The notes: generated from the sequence alone by a model not told the origin. Shown: positions 1 to 8,580, numbered from the stretch's first letter. The stretch: 64,000 nucleotides of DNA from Mesorhizobium shangrilense (GCF_040537815.1 NZ_JBEWSZ010000009.1:62001-126000), one strand, 5' to 3'. Numbers and translations: made by a program.

Positions 1-304
1 GACAGAGTGTCGAGACATCAGGCACCATGCGCATGTCCGGGTCCGAATAAGCGAAACCCTCGTCGATCGAGCCGGAATAGCGGCCGTCGATGCTGACCAG
101 GAAGGCGCTGCTCGGCAGATAGAGCGCGCGGTCTTCCAGCGCTTTGAGGAATTTTGCCGTCGGCAAGGCCTTGCCACGCAGCACGCCGTTCATGTCCGGC
201 ACCAGGCACTCGACCTCGTTGATGCCGTGCTGGGCCAGCCAGGCCTTGGGGTCGGTGCCGTTGAAGAGAGACGTATTTATGTGCTTATCGAGCATTTCGT
301 TCAT
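1..304 (-). CDS. Glutamine-synthetase-family ligase (gamma-glutamyl-amine synthetase-like), partial
   Basis: Only the first ~101 residues are present; the rest lies beyond the left edge. The visible part reads MNEMLDKHINTSLF, then VECLVPDMNGVLRGKALP (about residues 32-49), the N-terminal beta-Grasp signature of glutamine-synthetase-like enzymes. The form PDMNGVLRGK is typical of the PuuA/GlnT branch, which joins glutamate to putrescine or other amines using ATP, rather than housekeeping GlnA. The ATG overlaps the stop of the upstream glycosyltransferase (ATGA at 301-304), so the two are probably translationally coupled. The catalytic domain cannot be seen, so substrate is inferred from family and from the polyamine-type transporter nearby. 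Confidence 0.8.
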   Translation of the reverse strand, partial: MNEMLDKHINTSLFNGTDPKAWLAQHGINEVECLVPDMNGVLRGKALPTAKFLKALEDRALYLPSSAFLVSIDGRYSGSIDEGFAYSDPDMRMVPDVSTLC

Positions 305-1584
305 GTCCGTATCAAAGAGAGTATGGCCTGCGCGGCCACATCCGTTCCGGGTTTCAGCGCCATCTGGGCTGCATTGTCCCTGAGGCGGGCGCGCATGGCA
401 TCGTCGGCCAGCAGGCCGAGAATGGCTCTCTCCAATACTCCTTCGGTCCAGGCGTCCCGGCCGATATGGTCGCCGACGCCGGTTTCTCCAGCACGTTGCG
501 CGTTGTCGTGCCCGTCCCAGCAATAGGGCATGATCAGCGACGGCACGCCGAAGCGCAGCGCTTCGCAAAAACTGTTGTTGCCGCCGTGATGGATGAACAG
601 GTCGGATTTCGCCACCACCGACGGCTGCGGAAACCAGGCGTCGAGATAGACATTGTCGGGCACCGCGCGATAGGCGTCGCGCAGGCCGCCGGCATTGACG
701 ATGAAGCGAGCCGGAAGCCTGTCGAAGACCGCAAGCATGCGCTTGATCAGCCCGACATCCATGGCGCCGAGGCTGCCGAAGCTCATATAGACCAGCGGCC
801 CCTTGTTGCGCGGAAACACCGGCACTTCGAACGGCCCTTCCGAGCGCACGCAGCCTTCGAGATAGACGAAGCGATCCGGGTCGAGCGGCGCGGCGCGCTC
901 GCGGCGCACGATCGACGGCGTCAGCAGCAGATTGAGGTCGGGCGATGTTTCGAGGAACAGGCCCTTCGGCAACGTCGCCAGGCCGGCATCCGTCCGAAAA
1001 CGGTTGAAGCGGTCATGCGCCGGCGCCGACGCCGCCAGATAGCGGGCCTCGAACGTCGCGCGTTGCGGATCATCAGCGCCAAGCCCCGACAGATAGGGCG
1101 GCACTTGCATGTCCGGCAGTTCCGTTTCGGCGCAGGAGACGACGCGCACCCATGGGCAGCTTGCGGCGGCGATCGCCGGGAACATGATGACATTGTCCAA
1201 CACCACCGCGTCCGGCTTCAGCCGCGCCAGCAATTGGCGCAGCGGCGCCTCGGCATTGATGGCGGTGTCGACGATCGCTTGCCAGGTCGGCGCGACATAG
1301 GTTTCCAGCTGGTCGATCGGGCTAAGCCTGAAATGCGGCAGGTGCCGGCGCACGAAGGCCTGCCAGTAGCTCTGGCGCTCGCTGTCGCTCAGCGGCTCGT
1401 CGGTCGGCAGCTGGTATTCCTGGAAACCATAGTCGGCAAAGACGCCGGAAAAACCGGCATGGCAGATGAAGACGGGCCGGGCGCCCTGGGTGCGCAACGC
1501 CTGCGCGATACCGACGCAATTCAACGCCGCGCCGAAGCTTGCTTCGGGAAACAGCGCGATGGTCGGGCTGGCTTTACGCGTCAA
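301..1584 (-). CDS. GT1/MGT-like glycosyltransferase, copy A
   Basis: The 427-residue protein has a GT-B fold pattern. The N-terminus (IALFPEASFGAALNCVGIAQAL) resembles the acceptor domain of UDP-glycosyltransferases. The C-terminal half carries HHGGNNS (332-338) followed by EALRFGVPSLIMPYCWDGHDN, the donor-sugar-binding signature H-x-G-x-x-S...E...G-x-P...D-x-x-N-A. No signal peptide or membrane segment is seen, so it is probably cytosolic. It is clearly homologous along its whole length to the protein at 7117-8391. It precedes and overlaps the GS-like ligase by 4 bp, which suggests it acts on the same amine-derived compound. The sugar and acceptor cannot be deduced. Confidence 0.85.
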   Translation of the reverse strand: MTRKASPTIALFPEASFGAALNCVGIAQALRTQGARPVFICHAGFSGVFADYGFQEYQLPTDEPLSDSERQSYWQAFVRRHLPHFRLSPIDQLETYVAPTWQAIVDTAINAEAPLRQLLARLKPDAVVLDNVIMFPAIAAASCPWVRVVSCAETELPDMQVPPYLSGLGADDPQRATFEARYLAASAPAHDRFNRFRTDAGLATLPKGLFLETSPDLNLLLTPSIVRRERAAPLDPDRFVYLEGCVRSEGPFEVPVFPRNKGPLVYMSFGSLGAMDVGLIKRMLAVFDRLPARFIVNAGGLRDAYRAVPDNVYLDAWFPQPSVVAKSDLFIHHGGNNSFCEALRFGVPSLIMPYCWDGHDNAQRAGETGVGDHIGRDAWTEGVLERAILGLLADDAMRARLRDNAAQMALKPGTDVAAQAILSLIRT

Positions 1585-1595
1585 TTATTTCCTCT

Positions 1596-2564
1596 TCAAT
1601 CGGGCCGGCTGATCATGCCGAACAGTGCGGGGGCGCCGCGGCTGGCCGCTTGCGGTCGCTGGCTGCGGGACAGCCGCAGGTGGATACGAAGCAGATCGGC
1701 AGCCACCTCATACTGCCGGTTTTCGAGATGGTCGAGTATGTTCAGGTGTTCGCGCAAAGATTGCTTCAGGCGGAACACATTGACCCCGGCATAGATGCCC
1801 GGCAGCCGGCGCAACCTTAGATGATCCGACAGCGCGTCGGTGAGGAAACGATTGGCACAGCCGTCGGCGATCATGCCGTGAAAATCGATGTCCAACCGCT
1901 GGAACTCGCGCGTGTCGAACGCGGCGTCCGGCAGCGCCGCCAGCGCCTCCATGCCCTGGCGCAACGCCACTGCCCGCGCGCCGTCCAGCCGGAAGCCGGG
2001 CGCCAGGATGGCGGCGGGTTCCAGCAGCAGCCGGAACTCATAGCTTTCGCCCTGCGCCTCCGGATCATCGGGCGCCCGCCGAAAAAGCCAGGATTGACCG
2101 GGTGCACGGTCCAGCAGATTCTCTTCAGCCAGTTTATTCAGCGCTTTTAGTACCGTCTTTCGCTCAGCGCTGTACCGCCGCATCAATCCCGCGACGGTTA
2201 CCGTCTGGTCCAGCCGCCGCGCCGACCGGTCGCGCAGGATCGCTTCGGCAAGTTCGTCTTCCTCGGCAGCAGGCAGTTCGGCGGCAACAGAAGGCTGCGC
2301 GGTTAGGTCGATGGCAAGATGGTATCCAGTATCCGCCTCCCAGCGCACGACGCCCTGCTCCGCGAGCAGGCTGAGCGCCGCCCGCACCGGTGTGCGCGAA
2401 ACATTGCAAAGCGAAGCGATCTGCTGCTCGGGGAGGTGCGCGCCGGGCTCGAAGCCGCGCTGCCGCGCCACATCCAGGATGCGCTGCGCCAGGTCGAGAT
2501 GGTTGGTGCGAGGTCGTCGGGCTGCGGTTTGCATGACTGGTCTCGTGAACGGCGTGACCTTCAT
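1596..2564 (-). CDS. GntR-family regulator with two winged-helix segments and an FCD-like effector domain
   Basis: The 322-residue protein begins with a normal GntR winged helix at about residues 25-75 (LPEQQIASLCNVSRTPVRAA). A second GntR-like helix-turn-helix pattern follows at about 105-165 (VAGLMRRYSAERKTVLKALN), then an all-helical FCD-type ligand domain (FRLLLEPAAILAPGF; LDIDFHGMIADGCANRFL; LREHLNILDHLENRQYEVA). Standard FadR-like proteins are about 230 residues with one winged helix, so this one is unusually long. It lies 11 bp upstream of glycosyltransferase A in the same direction and is divergent from the transporter operon, so it is the obvious local regulator. An ATG 30 nt downstream (MQTAARRPR) is a possible alternative start. 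Confidence 0.85.
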   Translation of the reverse strand: MKVTPFTRPVMQTAARRPRTNHLDLAQRILDVARQRGFEPGAHLPEQQIASLCNVSRTPVRAALSLLAEQGVVRWEADTGYHLAIDLTAQPSVAAELPAAEEDELAEAILRDRSARRLDQTVTVAGLMRRYSAERKTVLKALNKLAEENLLDRAPGQSWLFRRAPDDPEAQGESYEFRLLLEPAAILAPGFRLDGARAVALRQGMEALAALPDAAFDTREFQRLDIDFHGMIADGCANRFLTDALSDHLRLRRLPGIYAGVNVFRLKQSLREHLNILDHLENRQYEVAADLLRIHLRLSRSQRPQAASRGAPALFGMISRPD

Positions 2565-2762
2565 CGTTGACCGATCAGCCTCACGGACGCAATCGGCCAG
2601 ATTCCTCGGCCAGTTTTCAAATTATGGATTGACGTACTTTTTTCTGCAATAGTACTGTCTGCGCAATCGGCAATAAAAAGACCGAGGGAACAGGATCGGA
2701 GCTGCGGCACATGTCGCGCCGGTCCAACAAGAATTCGACGATCAACCGAATGGGAGTCTGTC
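2565..2762. promoter_or_regulatory. Divergent promoter region of the amine cluster
   Basis: This 198-bp AT-richer gap separates the leftward GntR gene from the rightward transporter operon. It holds a dyad GTACT-N12-AGTAC at 2634-2655, a plausible GntR operator. A TTGACG at 2629-2634, 18 bp from TACTGT, could serve as a rightward promoter. The positions are read from sequence; the regulatory role is inferred. Confidence 0.4.
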
Positions 2763-3827
2763 ATGACCGCTACCAGCCTGCCGCGCCGTACGCTGAGAAC
2801 GTCTTCTATCGCTCTCGGGCTTGCGCTCACGCTGTCCGCGCCGGCGATGGCCGCCGACCTCGTCATTTCCAACTGGGACGGCTACATGGCGCCCGACGCC
2901 ATGGCCGCCTTCAAGACCGCGACCGGCGTGTCCGGCGAAGTGGTCGTGCACGCCACCAATGAAGAGATCATGGGCAAGCTCATCGCCGCCGGCGGCAAGG
3001 GCTATGACGTGGTCTTCGTCTCCTCGCCCTTCGCCGAGGTGCTGAACAAGCTTGGCCTGACCGAGCCGATGGACCACGCCAAGATCCCCAATCTCGCCAA
3101 CCTCTATCCGGAAGCGACCAAGCTGCCGCATGATGTCGGCAACACCTTCTCCGTGCCCTACACCTGGGGCACGACAGGCCTTTGCTACCGCTCAGACCTG
3201 GTGAAGGTGGCGCCGACGAGCTGGAGCGACCTGCTGGCGCCTTCCGACGAGTTGAAAGGCAAGACCACCATGCTGGCGACCGACCGCTGGCTACTGGCCG
3301 CCGGCCAGCTCGACAAGGGCTTTTCGGTCAACGAGACCGATCCGGCCAAGCTCGCCGAGGTCAAGGACCTGCTGATATCCGCCAAGAAAACCCTGCTCGC
3401 CTATGACGACACCACCTTCTATTCGAAGCTGGTTTCCGGCGAGGCGCTGATGGTGCAGGCCTGGGACGGGTGGTGCAATTACGGCATCGCCGAAAAGCCC
3501 GAGATCAAATACGTCATCCCCAAGGAAGGTTCGGACCTCTGGGTCGACACGATGGTGGTGATGAAGGCATCCGAGCATAAGGACGACGCCTTCAAGTTCA
3601 TCAACTTCATGCTCGACGCCAAGAACCATGCCTGGGCGGCGCAGAACATCGACTACAAGGTGCCGAACAAGCCGGCGATGGAAAGCCTTCCCGCCGATTT
3701 CCTGGCCAAATTCCCCAACATGGCAATGCCGGTGGCGGACCTTGTCAAGTTCGAGCAGTTGCGCGACGTCGGCGAGGCCCAGCGCGACTATTCGAAGATC
3801 GTCAGCGAGATCAAGGCCGCGCAGTAG
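2763..3827 (+). CDS. Polyamine-type ABC transporter periplasmic binding protein (PotD/PotF-like)
   Basis: The 354-residue protein has a Sec signal peptide (RTSSIALGLALTLSAPAMAA; cleavage near residue 31). The mature start LVISNWDGYMAPDAMAAF is typical of spermidine/putrescine binding proteins, as is PYTWGTTGLCYRSDLV. It captures the substrate in the periplasm for the permeases and ATPase downstream. An SD-like GGGAG precedes the ATG. It is the first gene of the rightward operon and is followed by a 360-bp gap of palindromic repeats before the first permease. The presence of a GS-like ligase and an aldehyde dehydrogenase nearby favours an amine or polyamine substrate, but ligand identity is not provable here. 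Confidence 0.9.
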   Translation: MTATSLPRRTLRTSSIALGLALTLSAPAMAADLVISNWDGYMAPDAMAAFKTATGVSGEVVVHATNEEIMGKLIAAGGKGYDVVFVSSPFAEVLNKLGLTEPMDHAKIPNLANLYPEATKLPHDVGNTFSVPYTWGTTGLCYRSDLVKVAPTSWSDLLAPSDELKGKTTMLATDRWLLAAGQLDKGFSVNETDPAKLAEVKDLLISAKKTLLAYDDTTFYSKLVSGEALMVQAWDGWCNYGIAEKPEIKYVIPKEGSDLWVDTMVVMKASEHKDDAFKFINFMLDAKNHAWAAQNIDYKVPNKPAMESLPADFLAKFPNMAMPVADLVKFEQLRDVGEAQRDYSKIVSEIKAAQ

Positions 3828-3879
3828 GCACAGTTCCAACAGCATCTTGGAAGCAAGCGTGCGTTCCGTCGCGCCCCCC

Positions 3880-4170
3880 TCTGGCCTGCCAAGCCCCGGC
3901 CCTTCGCTGTCGTTCCGGGCGGCGTTCGTCGTTCGGAAAGCCAAGCAATTGGCTTTCCGTCCGCTACGCGGACCACGCCTCACCCCCCTCATCCGGCCGC
4001 TTCGCGGCCACCTTCTCCCGGTGGGGGAGAAGAGGCTGGCGTCAGCGCTGCCCACCTCCTCTCCCCTAGGGGAGAGGTCGGATTGCCCCGAATTGCCCTT
4101 TGCAATTCGGTTGGCAATCCGGGTGAGGGGGCAACTGCCGAGACCCCATTTCGTTGAGATGCCCGGCGGG
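3880..4170. repeat. Mosaic of rhizobial intergenic palindromes between binding protein and permease
   Basis: The 360-bp gene-free gap 3828-4187 contains stacked inverted repeats. They include a perfect 20-bp palindrome CCTCTCCCCTAGGGGAGAGG (4058-4077) and a nested hairpin with arms CGGATTGCC/GGCAATCCG (4079-4121) enclosing CCGAATTGC/GCAATTCGG. Outer segments CCCTCTGGCCTGCC (near 3880) and GGCGGGCCAGAGGG (near 4165) are nearly complementary. This is the look of REP/RIME-like elements in Mesorhizobium. No protein is supported here. The hairpins could stabilise or attenuate the operon mRNA, a common way to give binding proteins higher expression than permeases. Confidence 0.7.
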
Positions 4171-4187
4171 CCAGAGGGCGGTACTTC

Positions 4188-5054
4188 GTGAAATACGTCC
4201 CCTCCCGCTCTTCCCTGCTGATGGCCCCGGCGCTGGTCTGGTTGGCCGCGCTGATGGTGATCCCATGCGCGCTGGTGCTGGCGCTCGCCTTCTTCCGGCG
4301 CGGCATCTATGGCGGCATCGACTACACCTTCACGCTGGAGAATTTCGGGCTGGTCTTCGACCCGCTCTATGCCGGCATCTTCCTCAAATCGGCGCGCATC
4401 GCCGGCACCGCCACGCTGATCGCGGTGGTGATCGGCTATGCCGCCGCCTATGCCATCGCCGCCGCGCCGCGCCGCTGGCAGCCGGTGTTCCTGTTCTTCG
4501 CCGTGCTGCCTTTCTGGTCCAACTATTTGATCCGCACCTATGCCTGGATCGTGCTGCTCAACCGTGAGGGCCTGATCACCCAGCTCTTGCGCTGGTTCGG
4601 CTACACCGGCGAGCCGCCATCGATGCTCTACACCGAAGGCGCGGTCATCGCCGGCCTCGTCTACAACTACCTGCCCTTCGTCATCCTGGCCTGCTACGCG
4701 CCGCTGTCGCGCCTCAACCCGGAATTGGCGGAGGCCTCGCGCGACCTCGGCGCTTCGGCCATCACCACATTCCGCCGTGTCATCCTGCCGCTGACCGTAC
4801 CCGGCATCGCCGCCGGCGCCGTTTTCGTCTTCGTGCTGTCGATCGGCAATTTCGTCACGCCCGCCCTGCTCGGCGGCGGCCGCTTCCAGATGATCGGCAA
4901 CCTCGTCTACGACCAGTTCCTGACCGCCAATGACTGGCCGTTCGGCGCGGCACTGGCCATGGCGCTGATCGCCATCATGCTTTTGGTGCTGATGGCACAG
5001 GCGATGGCTGCCAATCGCGCCTCGGGGCGGGCGGCAGGAGGCGCCAATGGCTGA
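4188..5054 (+). CDS. ABC transporter permease (PotB/PotH-like)
   Basis: The 288-residue integral membrane protein has about six hydrophobic segments. The ABC permease (EAA) loop reads ELAEASRDLGASAITTFRRV at about residues 181-200, followed by ILPLTVPGIAAG. It forms the inner-membrane channel together with the permease at 5238-6029. The N-terminus (LLMAPALVWLAALMVIPCALVLALAF) is the usual first membrane helix of the PotB class. The operon continues downstream across another palindromic gap. Confidence 0.9.
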   Translation: MKYVPSRSSLLMAPALVWLAALMVIPCALVLALAFFRRGIYGGIDYTFTLENFGLVFDPLYAGIFLKSARIAGTATLIAVVIGYAAAYAIAAAPRRWQPVFLFFAVLPFWSNYLIRTYAWIVLLNREGLITQLLRWFGYTGEPPSMLYTEGAVIAGLVYNYLPFVILACYAPLSRLNPELAEASRDLGASAITTFRRVILPLTVPGIAAGAVFVFVLSIGNFVTPALLGGGRFQMIGNLVYDQFLTANDWPFGAALAMALIAIMLLVLMAQAMAANRASGRAAGGANG

Positions 5055-5068
5055 GCGTAAGCTTTCTT

Positions 5069-5195
5069 CCTTCTCCCCGTTTACGGGGAGAAGGTGCCCC
5101 GAAGGGGCGGATGAGGGGCGGCGCCAACCTTTGCGACGCTTAGCGCTGCCCCTCATCTGCCTGCCGGCATCTTCTCCCCGTGAACGGGGAGAAGG
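5069..5195. repeat. Palindromic intergenic repeat between the two permeases
   Basis: Two hairpins (CCTTCTCCCCGTTTACGGGG..., 5069-5094, and CTTCTCCCCGTGAACGGGGA..., 5171-5195) are themselves arranged as an inverted pair. Internal segments CCCCGAAGGGGCGGATGAGG and GCCCCTCATCTGCCTGCCGG are partly complementary. This is a REP-like element inserted inside the transporter operon. Confidence 0.75.
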
Positions 5196-5237
5196 ACGCT
5201 GGTCGCCGGTTTGCCCTTCACTCACCGGAGCGCAGCG

Positions 5238-6029
5238 ATGAACCAGCCTCTTGCCCGCACCCTCGGCATGCGAACGATCCTCACCCTCGTCTTCGCCTTC
5301 CTCTACATCCCCATCGCCGTTCTGGTGGCGCTGTCCTTCAATGAAGGCGGATTGCCGACGGCATGGTCCGGCTTTTCGCTGAAATGGTATGTCTCGCTGG
5401 CCCACAATTCCGCCATCCTTTCCGCCGCGCTCAACACGCTGATCGTGGCTGTTGTTTCGACAGCCATCGCCACCCTGCTCGGCACGCTGCTGGCGATCGG
5501 CGTCGAGATGCGCCGGCAGTATGGCAGGGGGATCGAGGCGCTGATCTTCGCGCCGATGATCATTCCCGACATCGTGCTGGCGATCGCCCTGCTGTCGTTC
5601 TTCTCCATGCTCAACCTGACCATGGGCCTGCACACCATCATCCTCGCCCATGTCGTCTTCAACCTTGCCTTCGTCTGTTCGGTGGTGCGCGCTCGGCTGA
5701 AGAGTTTCGACTGGTCGATCGTCGAGGCATCCGCCGATCTCGGCGCTTCCGCCGTCACCACCTTCCGGCGCGTGACCTTGCCAGTCATCCTGCCGGCGGT
5801 CATCGCCGGCGCGCTGCTTGCCTTCACGCTGTCGGTCGACGAATTCATCATCGCCTTCTTCACATCCGGCGCCGGCCGCGCCTCGACCACGCTGCCGATG
5901 CAGATCTACTCGATGATCCGCTTCGGCATCACGCCGGAGATCAATGCCCTGGCGACCATCGTCATGGCGGTCTCCATCACCGCGCTAACCCTGTCGCAGC
6001 GGCTCAATCGAGGGATCATCGGCCAATGA
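5238..6029 (+). CDS. ABC transporter permease (PotC/PotI-like)
   Basis: The 263-residue membrane protein starts MNQPLARTLGMRTILTLVFA. An upstream TTG at 5211 lies in the repeat-derived sequence and is less likely. The EAA loop is IVEASADLGASAVTTFRRVT, followed by PVILPAVIAGALLAFTLSVD, as in PotC proteins. It pairs with the permease at 4188-5054. Its stop overlaps the ATPase start (ATGA at 6026-6029), which shows tight coupling with the ATPase. Confidence 0.9.
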   Translation: MNQPLARTLGMRTILTLVFAFLYIPIAVLVALSFNEGGLPTAWSGFSLKWYVSLAHNSAILSAALNTLIVAVVSTAIATLLGTLLAIGVEMRRQYGRGIEALIFAPMIIPDIVLAIALLSFFSMLNLTMGLHTIILAHVVFNLAFVCSVVRARLKSFDWSIVEASADLGASAVTTFRRVTLPVILPAVIAGALLAFTLSVDEFIIAFFTSGAGRASTTLPMQIYSMIRFGITPEINALATIVMAVSITALTLSQRLNRGIIGQ

Positions 6030-7099
6030 GCGAACCACGCACGCTGCTGGCCATCGACAAGGTGTCGAAGAATTTCGGCCGGGTCACCGCCGTCGACGGC
6101 ATCTCGCTCGATATCCGCGAGAATGAGTTCTTCGCTTTGCTCGGCCCTTCGGGATGCGGCAAGACCACGCTCTTGCGCATGCTCGCGGGCTTCGAGACTC
6201 CGAATGCCGGCCGCATCCTGCTCGATGGCCGAGACATCGCCCGGACCCCACCCAACAAGCGGCCGGTCAATCTGATGTTCCAGTCCTACGCGCTGTTCCC
6301 GCATATGAGCGTCAGGGCCAATGTGTCCTACGGCCTTGAGATGGAGAGTTTGCCGACTAAGGAAATCCGCTCGCGCGTCGATGCGATCCTGGCAACGACT
6401 GAACTCGTCAACTTCGCGCACCGCAAGCCGGAGCAATTGTCGGGCGGCCAGAAGCAGCGTGTCGCGCTGGCCCGGGCATTGGTCAAGCGGCCACGGCTGC
6501 TGCTGCTCGACGAGCCGCTCGGCGCGCTCGACAAGAAGCTGCGCGGCGCCATGCAGCTGGAGCTGAAGCGCCTGCAGCACGAGGTCGGCATCACCTTCGT
6601 CATCGTCACCCACGACCAGGAAGAATCGCTGGTCATGGCCGACCGCATGGCGGTGCTGAAAGACGGCAAGCTCTTGCAATGCGACACGCCGCACGCGGTC
6701 TACGAACATCCCGCCGACCGCTTCGTCGCCGACTTCATCGGCGTGATGAATTTCGTGCCGGGCAAAGCCGCCGCCGATGGCGTGTTGGCCGCAAATGGCA
6801 CTCGGATCGCCGGCAAGGTTCCCGCCGCGCTGTCAGCCGGAGCGCCCGCCGTCGCGTCGGTGCGGCCCGAGCGCATCCGGCTGTTCCCTTCGGCTGAGAC
6901 TGCCAACCGCACCACAGGCACGGTCGAGGCACTGGCCTATCAGGGGCTTGACCTGCAACTGCATGTCCGCACCGCTCTGTCGCCAAAACCGTTCCTGGTG
7001 CGCGTCACCGCCGATGCCGCCGACCGCCGGCCGGTCGCCGCTGGCGATGCCGTCGAGCTCGGTTGGGACGCCGCCGACACCCGTATTTTCGCAGATTGA
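6026..7099 (+). CDS. Polyamine-type ABC transporter ATPase (PotA-like)
   Basis: The 357-residue protein carries Walker A GPSGCGKT (40-47), signature LSGGQ (138-142) and Walker B LLLLDEP (158-164), then a C-terminal TOBE-like regulatory region from about residue 240 (VRPERIRLFP). It powers import by the adjacent permeases. The ATG at 6026 overlaps the previous stop. A reading frame open upstream of this point would extend through the permease and is not the real start. The glycosyltransferase gene begins only 17 bp after its stop, so both probably share a transcript. Confidence 0.93.
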   Translation: MSEPRTLLAIDKVSKNFGRVTAVDGISLDIRENEFFALLGPSGCGKTTLLRMLAGFETPNAGRILLDGRDIARTPPNKRPVNLMFQSYALFPHMSVRANVSYGLEMESLPTKEIRSRVDAILATTELVNFAHRKPEQLSGGQKQRVALARALVKRPRLLLLDEPLGALDKKLRGAMQLELKRLQHEVGITFVIVTHDQEESLVMADRMAVLKDGKLLQCDTPHAVYEHPADRFVADFIGVMNFVPGKAAADGVLAANGTRIAGKVPAALSAGAPAVASVRPERIRLFPSAETANRTTGTVEALAYQGLDLQLHVRTALSPKPFLVRVTADAADRRPVAAGDAVELGWDAADTRIFAD

Positions 7100-7116
7100 T
7101 TGGAAGGAGAAGCTAG

Positions 7117-8391
7117 ATGGCGCAGAAGACGATCGCGTTTTTTCCGGAAGCGGCCTACGGCCCGGCGCTCAATTCCGTCGGCATCGCCCAGGCGGTCGAG
7201 GCGCGCGGCCACAAGGCCGTGTTCCTGTCCGATCCCGGCTTTGTCGAGGTCTACAGGGGTTACGGTTTCGAGGCCCATCCGGTGAACCTGTCCGAGCCTA
7301 TGCCGCCCGAGCAGATGGCCAAGTTCTGGGAGGACTTCATCAACGGCCACATCCCGAATTTTCGCAAGTCGCCCTACGACCAGGTCGACAATTACGTCAG
7401 GGATTGCTGGACCGCGATCGTCGACAGCGCCAAATGGGCGCAGAAGGATCTGCCGCGCGTTCTGGCTGCCATCAAGCCGGACGTCATCTGCGTCGACAAC
7501 GTCATCCTGTTCCCGGCGATCAAGCAGTATGGCAAGCCCTGGGTGCGCGTCATCTCCTGCTCGGAAAACGAGATCGAGGACGAGGACATCCCGCCGCACC
7601 TCTCGGGCTGCGGCGAGAGCGACCATGCCGGACACCAGCGCTACCGCGACCATTTCAACGCGGTGATCAAACCGATCCATGACGACTTCAACGGCTTCCT
7701 TACGGCCAACAACGAGGCGGCCTATCCGGTCGGTCAGTTCTTCGAGGCCTCGCCCCATCTCAATTTGCTGCTCTATCCGGAAGCAGCGAAATTCAAGCGC
7801 CGCCAGGCGCTCGATCCCGCAAAATTCCAGTATCTGGAAGGCTGCGTGCGGCAGGAGAAGCCCTACACGGTGCCGACCTTCGCTGGGAATAATGACGGGC
7901 CACTGCTCTACGTCTCCTTCGGCAGCCTGGGTGCCGGCGATGTCGACCTGCTGAAGCGCATCGTCGCGACGCTGGGCAAGACGCGCTATCGGGCGCTGGT
8001 CAATGTCGGCGGCTACAAGGACCAATACACCGACGTGCCCGGCAACGTCATCGTCGACAGCTGGTTTCCGCAGCCTTCGGTCATCCCGCAGGTCGATGCC
8101 GTCATCCACCATGGCGGCAACAACTCGTTCACCGAGTGCCTCTATTTCGGCAAGCCGGCCATCATCATGCCCTATGTCTGGGATGGCCACGACAACGCCA
8201 CCCGCGTCGAGGAAACCGGCCACGGCTTCGGCATGCCGCGCTACGACTGGAGCGATGCCGAGCTGGTGGCCAGGATCGAAGCCTGCCTGACGGACCCGAA
8301 GATGAAGGCCAAGCTGGCGAAGACATCGGCACAGATGCGCGCGCAGAACGGCCCGGAGAAGGCGGCGGGTTTGCTGGAGACGCTGCTGTGA
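7117..8391 (+). CDS. GT1/MGT-like glycosyltransferase, copy B
   Basis: The 424-residue protein is a full-length paralogue of the protein at 301-1584. Both share FPEA...GPALN, VDNVI-FPAI, PWVRV-SC, FGSLGA, the donor motif HHGGNNS (331-337) and WDGHDN (355-360). It is expected to transfer a sugar from a nucleotide donor to a small molecule in the cytosol. An SD-like GGAAGGAGAAG lies just before the ATG. Its place directly after a polyamine-type transporter ATPase suggests the imported amine, or a product of it, is the acceptor. No characterised family member with this neighbourhood is known to me. Confidence 0.85.
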   Translation: MAQKTIAFFPEAAYGPALNSVGIAQAVEARGHKAVFLSDPGFVEVYRGYGFEAHPVNLSEPMPPEQMAKFWEDFINGHIPNFRKSPYDQVDNYVRDCWTAIVDSAKWAQKDLPRVLAAIKPDVICVDNVILFPAIKQYGKPWVRVISCSENEIEDEDIPPHLSGCGESDHAGHQRYRDHFNAVIKPIHDDFNGFLTANNEAAYPVGQFFEASPHLNLLLYPEAAKFKRRQALDPAKFQYLEGCVRQEKPYTVPTFAGNNDGPLLYVSFGSLGAGDVDLLKRIVATLGKTRYRALVNVGGYKDQYTDVPGNVIVDSWFPQPSVIPQVDAVIHHGGNNSFTECLYFGKPAIIMPYVWDGHDNATRVEETGHGFGMPRYDWSDAELVARIEACLTDPKMKAKLAKTSAQMRAQNGPEKAAGLLETLL

Positions 8392-8418
8392 TCGAGTTGG
8401 TAGGCATGGCATTCCTTC

Positions 8419-8580
8419 GCGCGCCCCTCTGTCCTGCCGGACATCTCCCCCACTTGGGGGGGAGATCGGATGTCGCGACCGCCTTCGCCAATTTTCAACG
8501 CAGAAGAATGGGCGCCGAAGCCGAAACTGCCAATCTCCCCCCAAGTGGGGGAGATGTCCGGCAAAACAGAGGGGGGCGCC
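8419..8580. repeat. Large inverted repeat between glycosyltransferase B and the cupins
   Basis: Two ~50-bp arms (8419-8469 and 8530-8580) are close reverse complements. Each contains CCGGACATCTCCCCCACTTG, or its complement, ending in GCGCCCCTCTGT-like sequence. The central ~60 bp is not repeated. It looks like a small non-autonomous palindromic element with no coding capacity, and it accounts for most of the 233-bp gap. Confidence 0.8.

Noticed and set aside
3291..5651. A very long open frame on the minus strand opposite the binding protein and permeases
   Set aside because: Its translation is low-complexity, rich in Asp, Arg, Gly and Gln, and crosses repeat elements. It mirrors the GC-rich codon positions of the real genes on the plus strand.
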